Shown here: in pieces, positions 20,787 to 30,710 of the stretch
How the letters are laid out: every line of letters starts with the position of its first letter
Numbering within the stretch: position 1 is the stretch's first letter
Source of the DNA: Aegilops tauschii subsp. strangulata
Lineage: Eukaryota > Streptophyta > Magnoliopsida > Poales > Poaceae
Length of the DNA stretch: 64,000 nucleotides
Assembly (NCBI RefSeq): GCF_002575655.3
Contig: NC_053039.3
Coordinates: forward strand, 239,546,622-239,610,621
Direction: 5' to 3'
Made by a program: the position numbers and the translations under genes
Notes under the pieces: generated by a model
Told to the model about the DNA's origin: nothing
What the model saw: the letters and a program-made list of their open reading frames with translations, nothing else
The model's database searches: none

Positions 20787-23700
20787 CTATTTACTGTCCA
20801 AGTTCGCCCCAATCGCGGCGAACCTCTCCGGGTGCTCCGGGTCTAGAGGTATCTTCTTCGTCTCTTTGGCAGGCTGGAAGGAGCCCTGCGCATCACAGTC
20901 CTTGGGGTTGGGGGACAAGGTCGGCTGCTTGCCGACCATGGCCACAACCCGTTCCAGCATCTTCTTCTCTTCCGCCACCACGAGGGACTCGGCCAGCCGG
21001 CTGCTGGCCATGGCACACTCGATGGACTTCTTGTAATCGCCGGCTACCGTGATGATCCCCTTCGAGCTCGGCATCTTCATCTTCAGATAGGCATAATGGG
21101 GCACAACCATGAACTTGGCCAAAGCAGGTCGGCCAAGTAGCGCATGATAGGGGCTCTCCAGGTCCACCACCTCGAACCATATTGCTTCCCGGCGGAAGTG
21201 ATCTTTGTCTCTGAAGAGAACATCCATTTTGATCTTGCCGATTGGAGAGCAAGATAGGCCGGGTACGATACCATGGAAGACAGTGCGGCTCGGCATGAGC
21301 TGCTTTGCTTTGATGTTCAGCTTGTCCATAGTGTCGCGGTACAGTATGTTGATACTGCTTCCGCCGTCTATCAGGACGCGGGAAAATCTGGCAGCTCGCC
21401 TCTCCGTCGCAAGGGTGACGTCCAAGACCATAGCATAGGAGCCAGGCGAAGGCATCACTTCTAGGTGGTCGGCCTGGCTCCAGCTGATGGGCTTTTCCGA
21501 CCAATGCATGAACTCGGCGGTGCTAGAGGCGACTGCGTTTACTTCTTGGTGTTGCCGGCGTCGGCTGCGCTTGTCGTCGACTTGACTCGTGAAGACGACG
21601 TAGGCGTCGTGCGCTTCGGGGAACTCGTCTTGGATGGCGCCGACTGCCGGCCGGGCCGCCGGCTGCTGGGGAGCTGGAGGCGGCGGGCCGGGAGGCGGAG
21701 GCGGCACTATCCCTTCGCCCTTGGTGATGCGGGTGAGCCAGTGGCATTTCCATGTTGTATGGTTGGACGGCTTCGTGCCGCTGTGGAACTTGCAGGGGGC
21801 ATCGAGTGCTTGTTCGTAGGAGAAGGACGGCTGCCAGGGCGGCCGGCCTCCCTTCTTCTTGGGAGCGGGCCGCTCCTCGGGCTGCTCGTCTTCAACTGTG
21901 GCCACCTGCCGACTGGAGGAAGTCGGCATGGGGCCCTTGCGCTTGTGGTCGTTCTGGTAGGGGCGCCGGTTTGGGTCGCCAGCCGGCGTCTTGGGAGCCG
22001 GAGCGACTACCTTCCCCGAGGCGTCCACTCGGAGCTCGGTCTTCATGGAGGAGTCGGCAGTGGCGTACTTGTCGGCGGTGATCAGCAACTCATCGAGGGT
22101 AGCCGGCTCGTCGCAGAGGAGTCGGTGCTTGAGGAGGGTGCCCTCTCGGCACCCGGCAGTGAAGTACTCGATGGCCTGGACCTCATGCACTCCCTCGCAG
22201 GAGTTGCGGAGCTCGGCCCATCGCGTGAGGTAGTCGCGGGTCGACTCGTTGGGCCCTTGCACGCAGAGGGAGAGCTGGCGAGGCTTGGGAGGCCGCTTGT
22301 AGGTGCTAGTGAAGTTGCGGACGAAAACCTCGGTGAAGTCCAGCCAGCTGTTGATGTTGTATGGCTTGAGGCTGTTGAGCCACGTGCGCGCCGTCCCTTG
22401 CAGCATCAAGGGGACGTACTTCACGGCGACGAGCCGATTGCCGTTGGCGATGCTGACGGCCGTGGAGTAGTCGATGAGCCAATCTTCCGGCTTCACCGAG
22501 CCGTTGTACTTGGGCGTGTCTCTGGGGAGCGAGAACCCTTTGGGGAAGGGCTCGTCGCGGATGCGGGGGCCAAAGCATGGCGGGCCGACATCGTCTTCTT
22601 CTTCTAACGCCAGGGACCGAGCAAGGCGGTCGATCCTGTGGCGGGCGTCACTCTCGCCGACTCCTTCTCGGCGGCCGAGTCGGTCGCCAAGAGTCGGATG
22701 CGTGATGGGCGGCGGAGTGAGGCGTCTTTCTCTTCGAGGCGGGGGAGGCGGCAGGTTTCCTTGGTGTTCGACCGCCCGAGGGCGGCCATCCGCGCCGCGC
22801 TCGATAGTGATGCGAGTCCGGCTGCGGCTGGCAGCCGGCTCCTTGTCTTTCTTCTGGCGCGTGCCGCTCGCAGTCGGCGAGCGGGACGTCGCGGCGTGCT
22901 CCCGGCGTGGGGGATGGCTATCAGCTCGGGCGCCGCCTTCGTGCCGTTTTGCAGCCGCGTCGATCAGCTGCTGGATCCGTCTTGTCATGTAGGGGAGCTC
23001 ATCGGCTCCCAGCCCATTGAGCTCCTCTGCTGCCGCCTGAGCGGCTCGCAGATTCTCGAGCGGGGTGGCGTAGACGGGGCGATCTGCGCCCAGCATGCTG
23101 GCAACGGCTGCGCCGCGCTTCTGGACGTAGCCGGCTCGGCTCGGGCCGCTCGGCGGCGGCGTCCCGAAGGCGGCGCGGTCGACTTCGCGCTGGTGGGCCT
23201 CGGTGAGGCGTCTCATCGAGGCTATCTTCTTGCTCTCCGTGATGAGGGCAAGACGGCGTGCCTCCAGGGTTTCGGCGTCGGCGTCGGCCGGGAGGGGGAT
23301 GGAGAGGTCGTGCATCGCTGCTTGCTGAGCGTCGCGGGCGCTCCCGCCCGAGTTGGAGACGTGGCTGATGACCAGCACTTCGGTGACAGCGCTGCTGCCG
23401 CTGTCAGCTCGAGGGAGTGGGTCGTCGAAGACCACCACGTCGGAGGGGTAGGCGTCGAGCGACGCGGTGTCGGAGTCGATGAGCATCGGGTCGGTGGAGC
23501 CGACAGACTCCATGTCCGCAGCAGGCTCGCTGGAGACGTGAAGTTGGTCGAGGAGGCTGACGAGGCGGCTCTTGGGGTAGTCGGTGCCTGCGTCGGACGC
23601 AGGCTCGTCGGAAATGCGAGTCTCGCCGAGCAGATCGGCGAGGCGGCTCGCTGCGCAGGCGTCGTCGACGCCTTGCAGCGTGTCGGGGCAAACGCCATCG

Positions 23701-23843
23701 GGCGCAGCAGGCTGGCTGCGCTCGCCGGGAAAGAAGAGGGTTCCCGTCCAGAACAGGTCTCCGGACGACGGTGCACCTGGCCCCACGGTGGGCGCCAAAT
23801 GTCGGGTGGTTGGGGCGACATATGCCAAAGGATGGCTTATCAT
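20787..23843 (-). CDS. Tat-1 gag-protease
   Basis: One open frame of about 1,018 codons on the minus strand. The first ATG in frame (23,841-23,843) lies 44 nt inside the LTR, and the frame runs through the PBS without a stop; an internal Met further on is an alternative start. Regions: an acidic/proline-rich N-terminus; a basic segment; the retrotransposon gag core (MLQGTARTWLNSLKPYNINS, STRDYLTRWAELRNS); a CX2H...HX4C zinc motif (CKFH...HTTWKC); then a protease with DGGSSINILY in place of DTG/DSG. It ends in TAG at 20,787-20,789, in frame with RT. Whether it is expressed is unknown. Confidence 0.82.
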   Translation of the reverse strand: MISHPLAYVAPTTRHLAPTVGPGAPSSGDLFWTGTLFFPGERSQPAAPDGVCPDTLQGVDDACAASRLADLLGETRISDEPASDAGTDYPKSRLVSLLDQLHVSSEPAADMESVGSTDPMLIDSDTASLDAYPSDVVVFDDPLPRADSGSSAVTEVLVISHVSNSGGSARDAQQAAMHDLSIPLPADADAETLEARRLALITESKKIASMRRLTEAHQREVDRAAFGTPPPSGPSRAGYVQKRGAAVASMLGADRPVYATPLENLRAAQAAAEELNGLGADELPYMTRRIQQLIDAAAKRHEGGARADSHPPRREHAATSRSPTASGTRQKKDKEPAASRSRTRITIERGADGRPRAVEHQGNLPPPPPRRERRLTPPPITHPTLGDRLGRREGVGESDARHRIDRLARSLALEEEDDVGPPCFGPRIRDEPFPKGFSLPRDTPKYNGSVKPEDWLIDYSTAVSIANGNRLVAVKYVPLMLQGTARTWLNSLKPYNINSWLDFTEVFVRNFTSTYKRPPKPRQLSLCVQGPNESTRDYLTRWAELRNSCEGVHEVQAIEYFTAGCREGTLLKHRLLCDEPATLDELLITADKYATADSSMKTELRVDASGKVVAPAPKTPAGDPNRRPYQNDHKRKGPMPTSSSRQVATVEDEQPEERPAPKKKGGRPPWQPSFSYEQALDAPCKFHSGTKPSNHTTWKCHWLTRITKGEGIVPPPPPGPPPPAPQQPAARPAVGAIQDEFPEAHDAYVVFTSQVDDKRSRRRQHQEVNAVASSTAEFMHWSEKPISWSQADHLEVMPSPGSYAMVLDVTLATERRAARFSRVLIDGGSSINILYRDTMDKLNIKAKQLMPSRTVFHGIVPGLSCSPIGKIKMDVLFRDKDHFRREAIWFEVVDLESPYHALLGRPALAKFMVVPHYAYLKMKMPSSKGIITVAGDYKKSIECAMASSRLAESLVVAEEKKMLERVVAMVGKQPTLSPNPKDCDAQGSFQPAKETKKIPLDPEHPERFAAIGANLDSK
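23781..23797 (-). promoter_or_regulatory. Primer binding site of Tat-1
   Basis: On the minus strand TGGCGCCCACCGTGGGG begins two bases after the 5' LTR end. This is the PBS type common in grass Gypsy elements of the Tat group. Confidence 0.8.
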
Positions 23844-24954
23844 TGTTGGAGCCAATAAAACGTCGCCGGTGCCTGGAAACGGGATGAGGCGAAGACATGC
23901 ACGCCGGCGAATCTTACCCAGGTTCGGGGCTCTCCGAGGAGATAACACCCCTAGTCCTGCTCTGCGGGGTCTCCGCGTGATCACTAGCTCGATAAAGAGT
24001 AGCTACAATCGCTCCTAGAGCTGTTGGGATCAAGGGAGAAGAAGAACAAGGCTAGCTCTTGCTTCTCTCTATCTATGGTGTGTGTGCGTGTGCTATGCTT
24101 GGAAGCCAAACATGCAGAGGTGCCAACTATGCTTGGGTGCGAACCCCTTGCATGGGTGCTCCGGGGGGTTTATATAGGCCTACCCCCCGGGGGTACAATG
24201 GTAATCCGACTGGGAACTGGCCCCAGCCGTCAGTGTCTACGCCTGCCGGCTCCTCCGCCGGCTGCTGGGTCCCGCCGGCTGCCGGCTACTCGGTCGGCAG
24301 GCCGGCCCCACCGCCTAGGGTCTTGTCGGCGGCTGCTTACTGTAGCCGCGCCTCTGATGATGAGGGATTTGTCGAGGTAAGCGTGGCTACAGTGATCCGC
24401 GTCGGGGGCTATCACTGTAGCCTCACCTCGTCTTGTCTCCTTAAATGGGCTCCTGCTTCGAGGAAGGGAGTCGCCGGCTTCTGGAGGCCGGCTATGCTCC
24501 TGGCCGACTAGGAAAGGCCGGGCCGCCTTCACGCCTCCCTCTGGCTGAAGGGGCCCGCAGTCCTTGGGCCGTGCAGGAGTGGGTCGTGGATGACGTCGTA
24601 GCTGGCGTGGCTACAGTGCCCGGCCGCACGGGAGACATCCCTCCCGTACGGCCTCCTGTAGCCATGCCTGCCTCGGGCTTCGGGGGTCGTGGGCCGCACT
24701 GTGGCCATGCCCCGTCAGGTCGTCGTTATGTAGGGGCGGTTGTGGTCTCGGCCGGCTTTTAGGAGTCGGCGTTCTTCTTGGCCGGCTTCTTGGAGTCGGT
24801 GAGCCTGGGTCGCCTTCCGGGAGTCGGCTTTAGGGGTAGCCGGCCCGGGAAGGCGGCCCAAATGCTTGGAGTGCTTGAAGGCCCAAAGGCCTGATAAATT
24901 TTCTGAAGAGCCAGGGGTAGCCGGTTTGGCTACCCGTGGCCACTTACTCCGACA
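23800..24954 (-). repeat. Tat-1 5' LTR (1,155 bp)
   Basis: Ends TGTCGG/CCGACA, flanked inward by the PBS and outward by TTGGA (24,955-24,959). It is nearly identical to the solo LTR at 9,364-10,535, with a short indel near 24,272. It is rich in GCCGGC. Confidence 0.92.
24166..24177 (-). promoter_or_regulatory. TATA box in Tat-1 LTR
   Basis: The minus strand reads CCTATATAAACC in this interval. A start about 30 bp downstream would leave about 300 nt of R-U5 before the PBS, including the ATG at 23,843. Confidence 0.55.
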
Positions 24955-24959
24955 TTGGA

Positions 24960-25787
24960 CTTTCACAAAGCACATACCTTGACAAAGTTTTGAAGAAGTT
25001 CAAAATGGATCAAGCAAAGAAAGGGTTCTTGCCTGTACTACAAGGTGTGAGATTGAGTAAGACTCAATGCCCGACCACTGCAGAAGATAGAGAGAAGATG
25101 AAAGATGTTCCCTATGCTTCAGCCATAGGCTCTATCATGTATGCAATGCTGTGTACCAGACCTGATGTGTCCCTTGCTATAAGTTTAGCAGGAAGATACC
25201 AAAGTAATCCAGGAGTGGATCACTGGACAGCGGTCAAGAACATCCTGAAATACCTGAAAAGGACTAAGGATACGTTTCTCGTTTATGGAGGTGACAAAGA
25301 GCTCATCGTAAGTGGTTACGTTGATGCAAGCTTTGACACTGATCCGAACGATTCGAAATCGCAAACCGGATACGTATTTACATTGAACGGTGGAGCTGTC
25401 AGTTGGTGTAGTTCTAAGCAAAGTGTCGTGGCGGGATCTACGTGTGAAGCGGAATACATAGCTGCTTCGGAAGCAGCAAATGAAGGAGTCTGGATGAAGG
25501 AGTTCATATCCGATCTAGGTGTCATACCTAGTACATCAGAACCAATGAAAATCTTTTGTGACAATACTGGTGCAATTGCCTTAGCAAAGGAATCCAGATT
25601 TCACAAGAGAACCAAGCACATCAGAAGACGCTTCAATTCCATCCGGGATTTAGTCCAAGTGGGAGACATAGAAATTTGCAAGATACATACGGATCTGAAT
25701 GTTGCAGACCCGTTGACTAAACCTCTTCCACGAGCAAAACATGATCAGCACCAAGACTCCATGGGTGTAAGAATCATTACTATGTAA
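24960..25787 (+). pseudogene. Angela RT end and RNase H (original copy)
   Basis: Continues Angela RT after the right TTGGA copy. RT thumb motifs are followed by RNase H (YVDASFDTDPN, AGSTCEAEYIAASEA, IFCDNTGAIALAKESRFHKRTKHI) and the LTKPLPRAKHDQHQDS tail; TAA at 25,785-25,787. The fragment itself has no stop and reads like an intact C-terminus. Its 5' part lies before 9,364, so it cannot be made as a complete protein at this locus. Confidence 0.9.
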
Positions 25788-25810
25788 TCTAGATTATTCA
25801 CTCTAGTGCA

Positions 25811-25820
25811 AGTGGGAGAC
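25811..25820 (+). promoter_or_regulatory. Polypurine tract of Angela
   Basis: AGTGGGAGAC immediately precedes the 3' LTR start TGAAGG. Identical tracts precede the duplicate (11,392-11,401) and the Copia-2 3' LTR (50,506-50,515). Confidence 0.8.
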
Positions 25821-25953
25821 TGAAGGAAATATGCCCTAGAGGCAATAATAAAGTATTATATATTTCCTTATATCATGATAAATGTTTATTATTCAAGCTA
25901 GAATTGTATTAACCGGAAACATAATACATGTGTGAATACATAGACAAACAGAG
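25821..25953 (+). repeat. Angela 3' LTR, first part
   Basis: First 133 bp of the LTR up to CAGAG, where Tekay-1 inserted. The remainder is 36,843-38,445. Confidence 0.93.
25949..25953. repeat. Target site duplication CAGAG (partner 36,838-36,842)
   Basis: CAGAG flanks both ends of Tekay-1. The empty site is present in the intact Angela 5' LTR near 3,330-3,340 (ACAAACAGAGTGTCACTAG). Confidence 0.95.
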
Positions 25954-28676
25954 TGTAACATCCCAAATTTTCAATTTGGTATGTTATACATAGATCATCA
26001 TTGCATATCATGTTTTATTGCATTTTGACAAATCCTCGATAAATCCTAAGCAACTCAAGGACCCTCGGAGAGAGTTGGGGATTTTCTCAAATTTTCAAAT
26101 TTGATTTTCATCAAATTATAAAACGAGGATTTTGGTTTTAATTATTTTCTCTCCGGAAAAATATTTCATTTTAAAAATAAACGAGAGGAGAAAATATGAC
26201 TTCTCCAAAACAATTGAAATACTGGAGGAAAAATATTAAAATCATTTATTGGAATTTATTTGGATATTATTTGCAATTTTTATTGCATTAAAAATATTGC
26301 ATGTTTTCAAAAATTTACTTTGTGTTAAAAAAATGTTCACCCTATTCTAGATTTTCCAACTAGACGGGGAAATTTTATTTTATATTTTTCTGACTTTTAT
26401 TTATTTTTCTATGAATTATTTTCCGCGGAACGTATTTAAAAAAAACTGCGCGACGCCCGACCGGGCCGAAGCCCAGCCGATCGCCGGCCCACCCCGTCGC
26501 CCTCTCCTTCCCCAGCATGGGAGCGCCGCCGCGCCGAGTCCCGCCGCCGCACGCCTCCCCGGCCGCCCCCTCCTCCAAGCCGAGCTCTCCCCCCCTTTAT
26601 ATACCCCGCACCCCCCCCTCTCCTCTCACCTAGCCCGCCGCCTCCCGCACCCGCCTCGTCCGCCGCCGCCGGAGCCGAGCCCGCCGCCGCCGCCGTTCGT
26701 CGCCGGAGCCGCCCCCTCGCCGCCCCTCGCACCCCCGGAGCCCCGCACCCCGCGCCCCCGCCGGAGCCCCGCCGGATCTCTGCCCCGACGAGGTACTGCC
26801 TCGCCTCGTTTGTCGCCGGTTTTTGTTTAAAAAAAACCGTTCGTTTAAAAAAAACCCTAGATCGTTTTTTTTACGGTTTTGTTATTTTACGAGCGTTCAC
26901 CGAACCGTTCGTTTCAACGAACGCGTTCGTCGGTTTTTCTCTATTAACGAACGTCCGTTTTTTCTACCGTTCGTCCGTTTTTCTTTTTCGTCGGATTTTT
27001 TGCGATTATCTCAGATTCGATTTCTGATCGAATTTTCGTTTCTGTTTAACTTCTCGCTCGTTTATCGGAATCAGGCGATTCAAGCGCCTAGAGTTTCGTC
27101 TCGAAATTCTCTTTCCGTTTAACCTACTCAAACAAGTTTTTGCTACAGTAAAATTTGACCTAGATCCAGATTAGTAAACGAAGCTTGTTTCTTCCGCCGT
27201 TTGACTTTCGTTGCTTCTTTCGAGTTGATTCTTTTTGCAAACCGGAGTTCTTAAGTTGAACTTTCTGGTTGGATCTTTCATTCGAATTTTACCTATGCAT
27301 TATATGAGTACTGATTGTATGCTTGTTTGTTTGCGATAGAGTACCCGGAGTGTGCCGCTTGTTACTTCGACTCGTTAGGTTTTGCGGATCATCAGCAAGG
27401 CAAGTAACACTTTGATCATACTTTCCATACCCAGTTTTTATTGCATTAGATCTATTCCTCAACCAATTGCATGATTAGGATCTGATTAAATTGTGGGAAC
27501 TGGGAAGTAGTTGAGGTAGTACTTATTACCTGTTTTCTATTCAAACCCTTGGGAGTTACTTCTACGTTGCTATTATTATTGCCATGCTATGCTCGTAGAC
27601 GTGGATTGGGTTTGAGAGATATTCATGACAGATGTGAGATGTTTAATAATGGTTTACCTAAGGTGGCAACTAAAACTCACATCTGGGTGGATTGAGGCAC
27701 CTGGAGAACCCAGTGTTGTCTGATTTTATAAGGACCGCCACCCAGGCTCAAAGGGATCATAAGATTGTTCATGCTAGAAACTTCCGTGTGCAGCCACAAG
27801 CTATTATGGGCTCTAGCATAGTTGAGTAGGTTACAAGATCTCTTGAAGAGGTGGGCTAGCAGATGTAGGGGAAAGTAGGTGTACCGGTCCATCCAGAGTA
27901 AAGAGTGATTGTTTCTGAAAGACTGTGTCTCGGTCATCCGTTTCTCAAACACCGTGCAGTGCGAGAAATAAAACGGAGGCGATCGAGTCTTGTGGGGAAA
28001 AGTGCGCAAACCTCTGCAGAGTGTACAAACTAATCATGGTTAGCCGTGTCCCCGGTTATGGACAACTTGAGTATCTAGTACCTGGATTATCATTTGAATC
28101 TCATCACCATGTTACTTTTAATTAATTTTGTTGGGTTAATGATGACACTTAATTGGGATTGAGTTGGAGGTACCTTCTCAATGTTTAACAACCACCATGA
28201 TAGTTAAATAAAATTTATTCCTTTGCAGTAGGGAAAAATTGGCTTTTCGCATAAAATTTACCCATAGAGCTTTCCACCAGCCATATATGCATGTAGTATA
28301 GCATTATTGTTGTTCATTACTCTCTATGTGTTACATTGCCAGCATATTCTATGTGCTGACCCGTTTTCGGGCTGCAACGTTTCATGTTGCAGACTTTTCA
28401 GACGACGAGTAAGGTGCCTTAGGTCGTGGTCTTATACTCAGTGATGCCGCTGGAGTTGATGGACTCACTTATCTTCCAAGTCTTCCGCTGTTATCGTAAT
28501 AGATGGCCTTAAGCCATGTTTATCATACTTAATCTCTTTGGAGATATTCGATGTAATAAGTGTGTGATTGCTACTCTGTTATAAATCCTCCATTTGTACT
28601 GTGCGTGTCAGCATTACTGATCCAGGGATGACACTGGTGCACAGCAGCACAGACCATTTGAGGTCTGGTCGCTACA
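25954..28676 (+). repeat. Tekay-1 5' LTR (2,723 bp)
   Basis: TGTAACATCCC to GTCGCTACA. AT-rich U3 up to about 26,440; a GC-rich promoter segment at 26,440-26,800; then a long R/U5 leader with GTTCGT/ACGAAC motifs (26,880-26,960) and AT-balanced sequence. It differs from the 3' LTR at scattered bases only. Open frames on both strands (for example 26,411-26,830 and 27,677-28,009) recur in the other LTR copies and are not supported as genes. Confidence 0.95.
26596..26605 (+). promoter_or_regulatory. TATA box of Tekay-1 LTR
   Basis: TTTATATACC inside the GC-rich segment. The same box occurs at 12,176-12,185 and 34,756-34,765. It would place most of the downstream 2 kb of LTR in the transcript leader. 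Confidence 0.6.
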
Positions 28677-28680
28677 AAGT

Positions 28681-28692
28681 TGGTATCAGAGC
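28681..28692 (+). promoter_or_regulatory. Primer binding site of Tekay-1
   Basis: TGGTATCAGAGC lies four bases after the LTR end, a perfect match to the initiator-Met tRNA 3' end complement. Confidence 0.9.
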
Positions 28693-28787
28693 ACACGCTG
28701 ACTGTAGGACACGACCACTAAGCTTAAGCCCTAGAAAGCTTCTCTCTTCTCATTTCTGACCCCTCTCCTTTTTCTACTCTTCTAGGA

Positions 28788-29519
28788 ATGGCGGATGCAA
28801 GGAGCAAGTTCATGCAACCTGATGAAGACACGCCTTTTGGTCGACACTTGAAGGAAGTCACCAAGTACTTGAACATAGGAATACCAAGCATCACCGGAAC
28901 CTACAACGCCACATTTCCCGAAGGGGAGAGCTGGAAGATTCAAGTTCACATTCCAGGAAGGACGTTTGTGCCAGTTACTAAACCCATAAGATTGGTTTTC
29001 GAAGCACCAACCTGGAGTTTAGGGAAGAGCATGGCCGCTCACATCGCGATGGGACGCATTGGAGAAGTCTACCACCAGGAGCTTATGGATACAATTTACC
29101 AGATTTGTGGACGCCGAGACGCGCAATGGGAGATGATCAGAACCAAGAAGGATGGATCTATTGCAGCTTTCATCCAGGAGCAAAATCAACATATTCGTCG
29201 CCAGGAGAACCAGATGTGCACGGACAAGGAAGAACTGAAGAAGGCATTAACGAAGATCAAAGAGCTCCAAGAAGAACTCAAGGCTACACGCGAGGATTAT
29301 TTGGAGGAAATCAACGCACTAGTAGGGAAGAATGATGACCTGGAGAAGAAGATTGGAGTATTCATGGGAAACCCAGTGCCAAAAGCAGAAGTCGATGAAT
29401 GCACTTGTCCGGATAACTACATCATCATCGACGACACCGACTCGGAACCAAGTGAAGACGACTTTGTTGATGAAGCCGGAGCAGACATCATGGAGTCTTC
29501 CACGAATCAGAATTTCTAG
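28788..29519 (+). CDS. ORF0 of Tekay-1: extra protein upstream of gag
   Basis: An intact 243-codon frame starting about 95 nt after the PBS and ending 198 nt before gag. It is not part of the usual gag-pol layout. Residues 16-103 give a predicted helix (FGRHLKEVTKYL), three strands (TGTYNATF, SWKIQVHIPG, IRLVFEAP) and a helix with GKSMAAHIAMGRI. That order and the basic-Ala pattern resemble a double-stranded RNA-binding domain (my inference, not a database hit). Residues 131-190 look like a coiled coil rich in Glu/Lys/Leu. Residues 203-243 form an acidic tail. It is the only undamaged long frame in Tekay-1. It could be a particle or RNA-binding accessory protein, or a gag-like N-terminal extension. 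No name assigned. Confidence 0.75.
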   Translation: MADARSKFMQPDEDTPFGRHLKEVTKYLNIGIPSITGTYNATFPEGESWKIQVHIPGRTFVPVTKPIRLVFEAPTWSLGKSMAAHIAMGRIGEVYHQELMDTIYQICGRRDAQWEMIRTKKDGSIAAFIQEQNQHIRRQENQMCTDKEELKKALTKIKELQEELKATREDYLEEINALVGKNDDLEKKIGVFMGNPVPKAEVDECTCPDNYIIIDDTDSEPSEDDFVDEAGADIMESSTNQNF

Positions 29520-29717
29520 TAGACCACCATATCAGTAGTAGTTTTCCCCCATTTAATAGTATAGTTCAAGCACTTTGTAACGCTAGTTAGATCGATTGTT
29601 ATGCCTTGTTTGAATTGATTGAGTGATATTGATTGTATTTGTCTCATGAGCATGTGGGTAGTGTTTCTCTCTAGACCTCATTCTATTCTTAATTCTCATC
29701 TTTTCTAAACCTATCAG

Positions 29718-30710
29718 ATGCCTCCGAGACGCGACACCGGATTTGTTTTTCCGCCAGAGATCACCCAGTTGATTCAGCAACAGAATGCCCTGATGCAAGT
29801 GTTAGTGCAGAACCAAGGCAACAACAACAACAACCCACCGCCACCACCACCTGTTGATCACTTAGCCCGTTTCTTAAGGCTAAACCCGCCGGTGTTTTCC
29901 AGTAGCACCGAGCCGATTGTTGCAGATGATTGGCTCCGCAAAGTTGGAAGGGACTTGACCACTGCAGGATGCACAGATGCGGAAAGAGTGCGTTTTGCCG
30001 CGCATCAGCTTGATGGACCCGCAGCATCATGGTGGGAGAATTACACAGCCACGCACCCTATTGACACCGTCATGTGGGACCAGTTTCAGCAAGCTTTCCG
30101 TACAGCTCATGTTTCAGCAGGAGCTATGGCTATGAAGAAGCGTGAGTTTCGTAACCTATGCCAAGGAGGACGCACCGTAGGCCAGTATGTGGAGGATTTC
30201 AGTAAGTTAGCACGTTATGCACCAGATGACGTTGCTACAGATGCTGCCAAGCAGGAGAAATTTTTGGAAGGGCTGAATGATGAACTGAGTATGCAGTTGA
30301 TGGTAGCAACCTTCAACAACTACCAGGAGCTGGTAGATAGAGCTCTCATGATTGAAGGGAAGCAACAGCAGATTGAAAATCGTAAGAGAAAGTATGGACA
30401 AGGGAAGTAAATTCCGGAGCTCAGCAGACGCCGCGATTTGCCCCGAAATCGGGAGGACAGTTTCAGCATACCCATGGAGGAGGTAGTTCGCACAACCATA
30501 ATGGCTCCAAGAATGGTAACGGGAATGGAGGAGGCAACGGACAGAACCGCACCAACCCATCTACCCCAACCAAGAGGGATTTAAGTCACATTACATGTTT
30601 CCAGTGCGAGAAGACTGGACATTATGCAACTGATTGTCCTGAGGCCCAAAATGGAAATGGCAATGGAAGCTCTGGGAAGAAGCCGAACCCGTTCAACAAA
30701 GGGCATGTGA
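29718..30710 (+). pseudogene. Tekay-1 gag, frameshifted before the zinc knuckle
   Basis: ATG at 29,718. A Gln/Asn/Pro-rich start is followed by the retrotransposon gag core (FLRLNPPVFSSS, ADDWLRKVGRDL, FAAHQLDGPAASWWENY, REFRNLCQGGRTVGQYVEDFSKLARYAP, KFLEGLNDEL). The frame ends at TAA 30,408-30,410, apparently after a one-base loss. The shifted frame continues with a Gly/Asn-rich linker and the zinc knuckle [14 protein letters not shown] (near 30,597-30,640). This is the capsid/nucleocapsid precursor of Gypsy elements. Confidence 0.9.

Larger units (their letters stand above)
13130..24954 (-). mobile_element. Tat-1, Tat-type Ty3/Gypsy element, 3' end lost
   Basis: Read on the minus strand: 5' LTR (24,954-23,800), PBS, gag-protease, RT, RNase H (two domains), integrase, a 3' untranslated region, and a spliced gene on the opposite strand. 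The 3' LTR, polypurine tract and the beginning of the antisense gene are missing at the 13,129/13,130 junction. The dual RNase H, the DGG-type protease and the antisense gene are established traits of the Tat lineage. I do not assign a named Triticeae family. Confidence 0.88.

Noticed and set aside
21465..22607. Long plus-strand open frame of 380 codons
   Set aside because: Exact antisense shadow of the Tat-1 gag-protease frame in GC-rich DNA; low-complexity composition and no motif.
22638..23858. Plus-strand open frame of 406 codons
   Set aside because: Also a shadow of Tat-1 gag; the minus strand carries recognisable gag motifs.
26411..26830. Proline/alanine-rich open frame in Tekay LTR (also at 11,992 and 34,571)
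   Set aside because: It lies over the TATA box in the GC-rich promoter segment, changes length by indels between LTR copies and has no recognisable domain.
27677..28009. Minus-strand open frame of 110 codons in Tekay LTRs (also 35,838-36,170)
   Set aside because: Its identity in both LTRs reflects LTR identity; the older solo LTR does not keep the frame.
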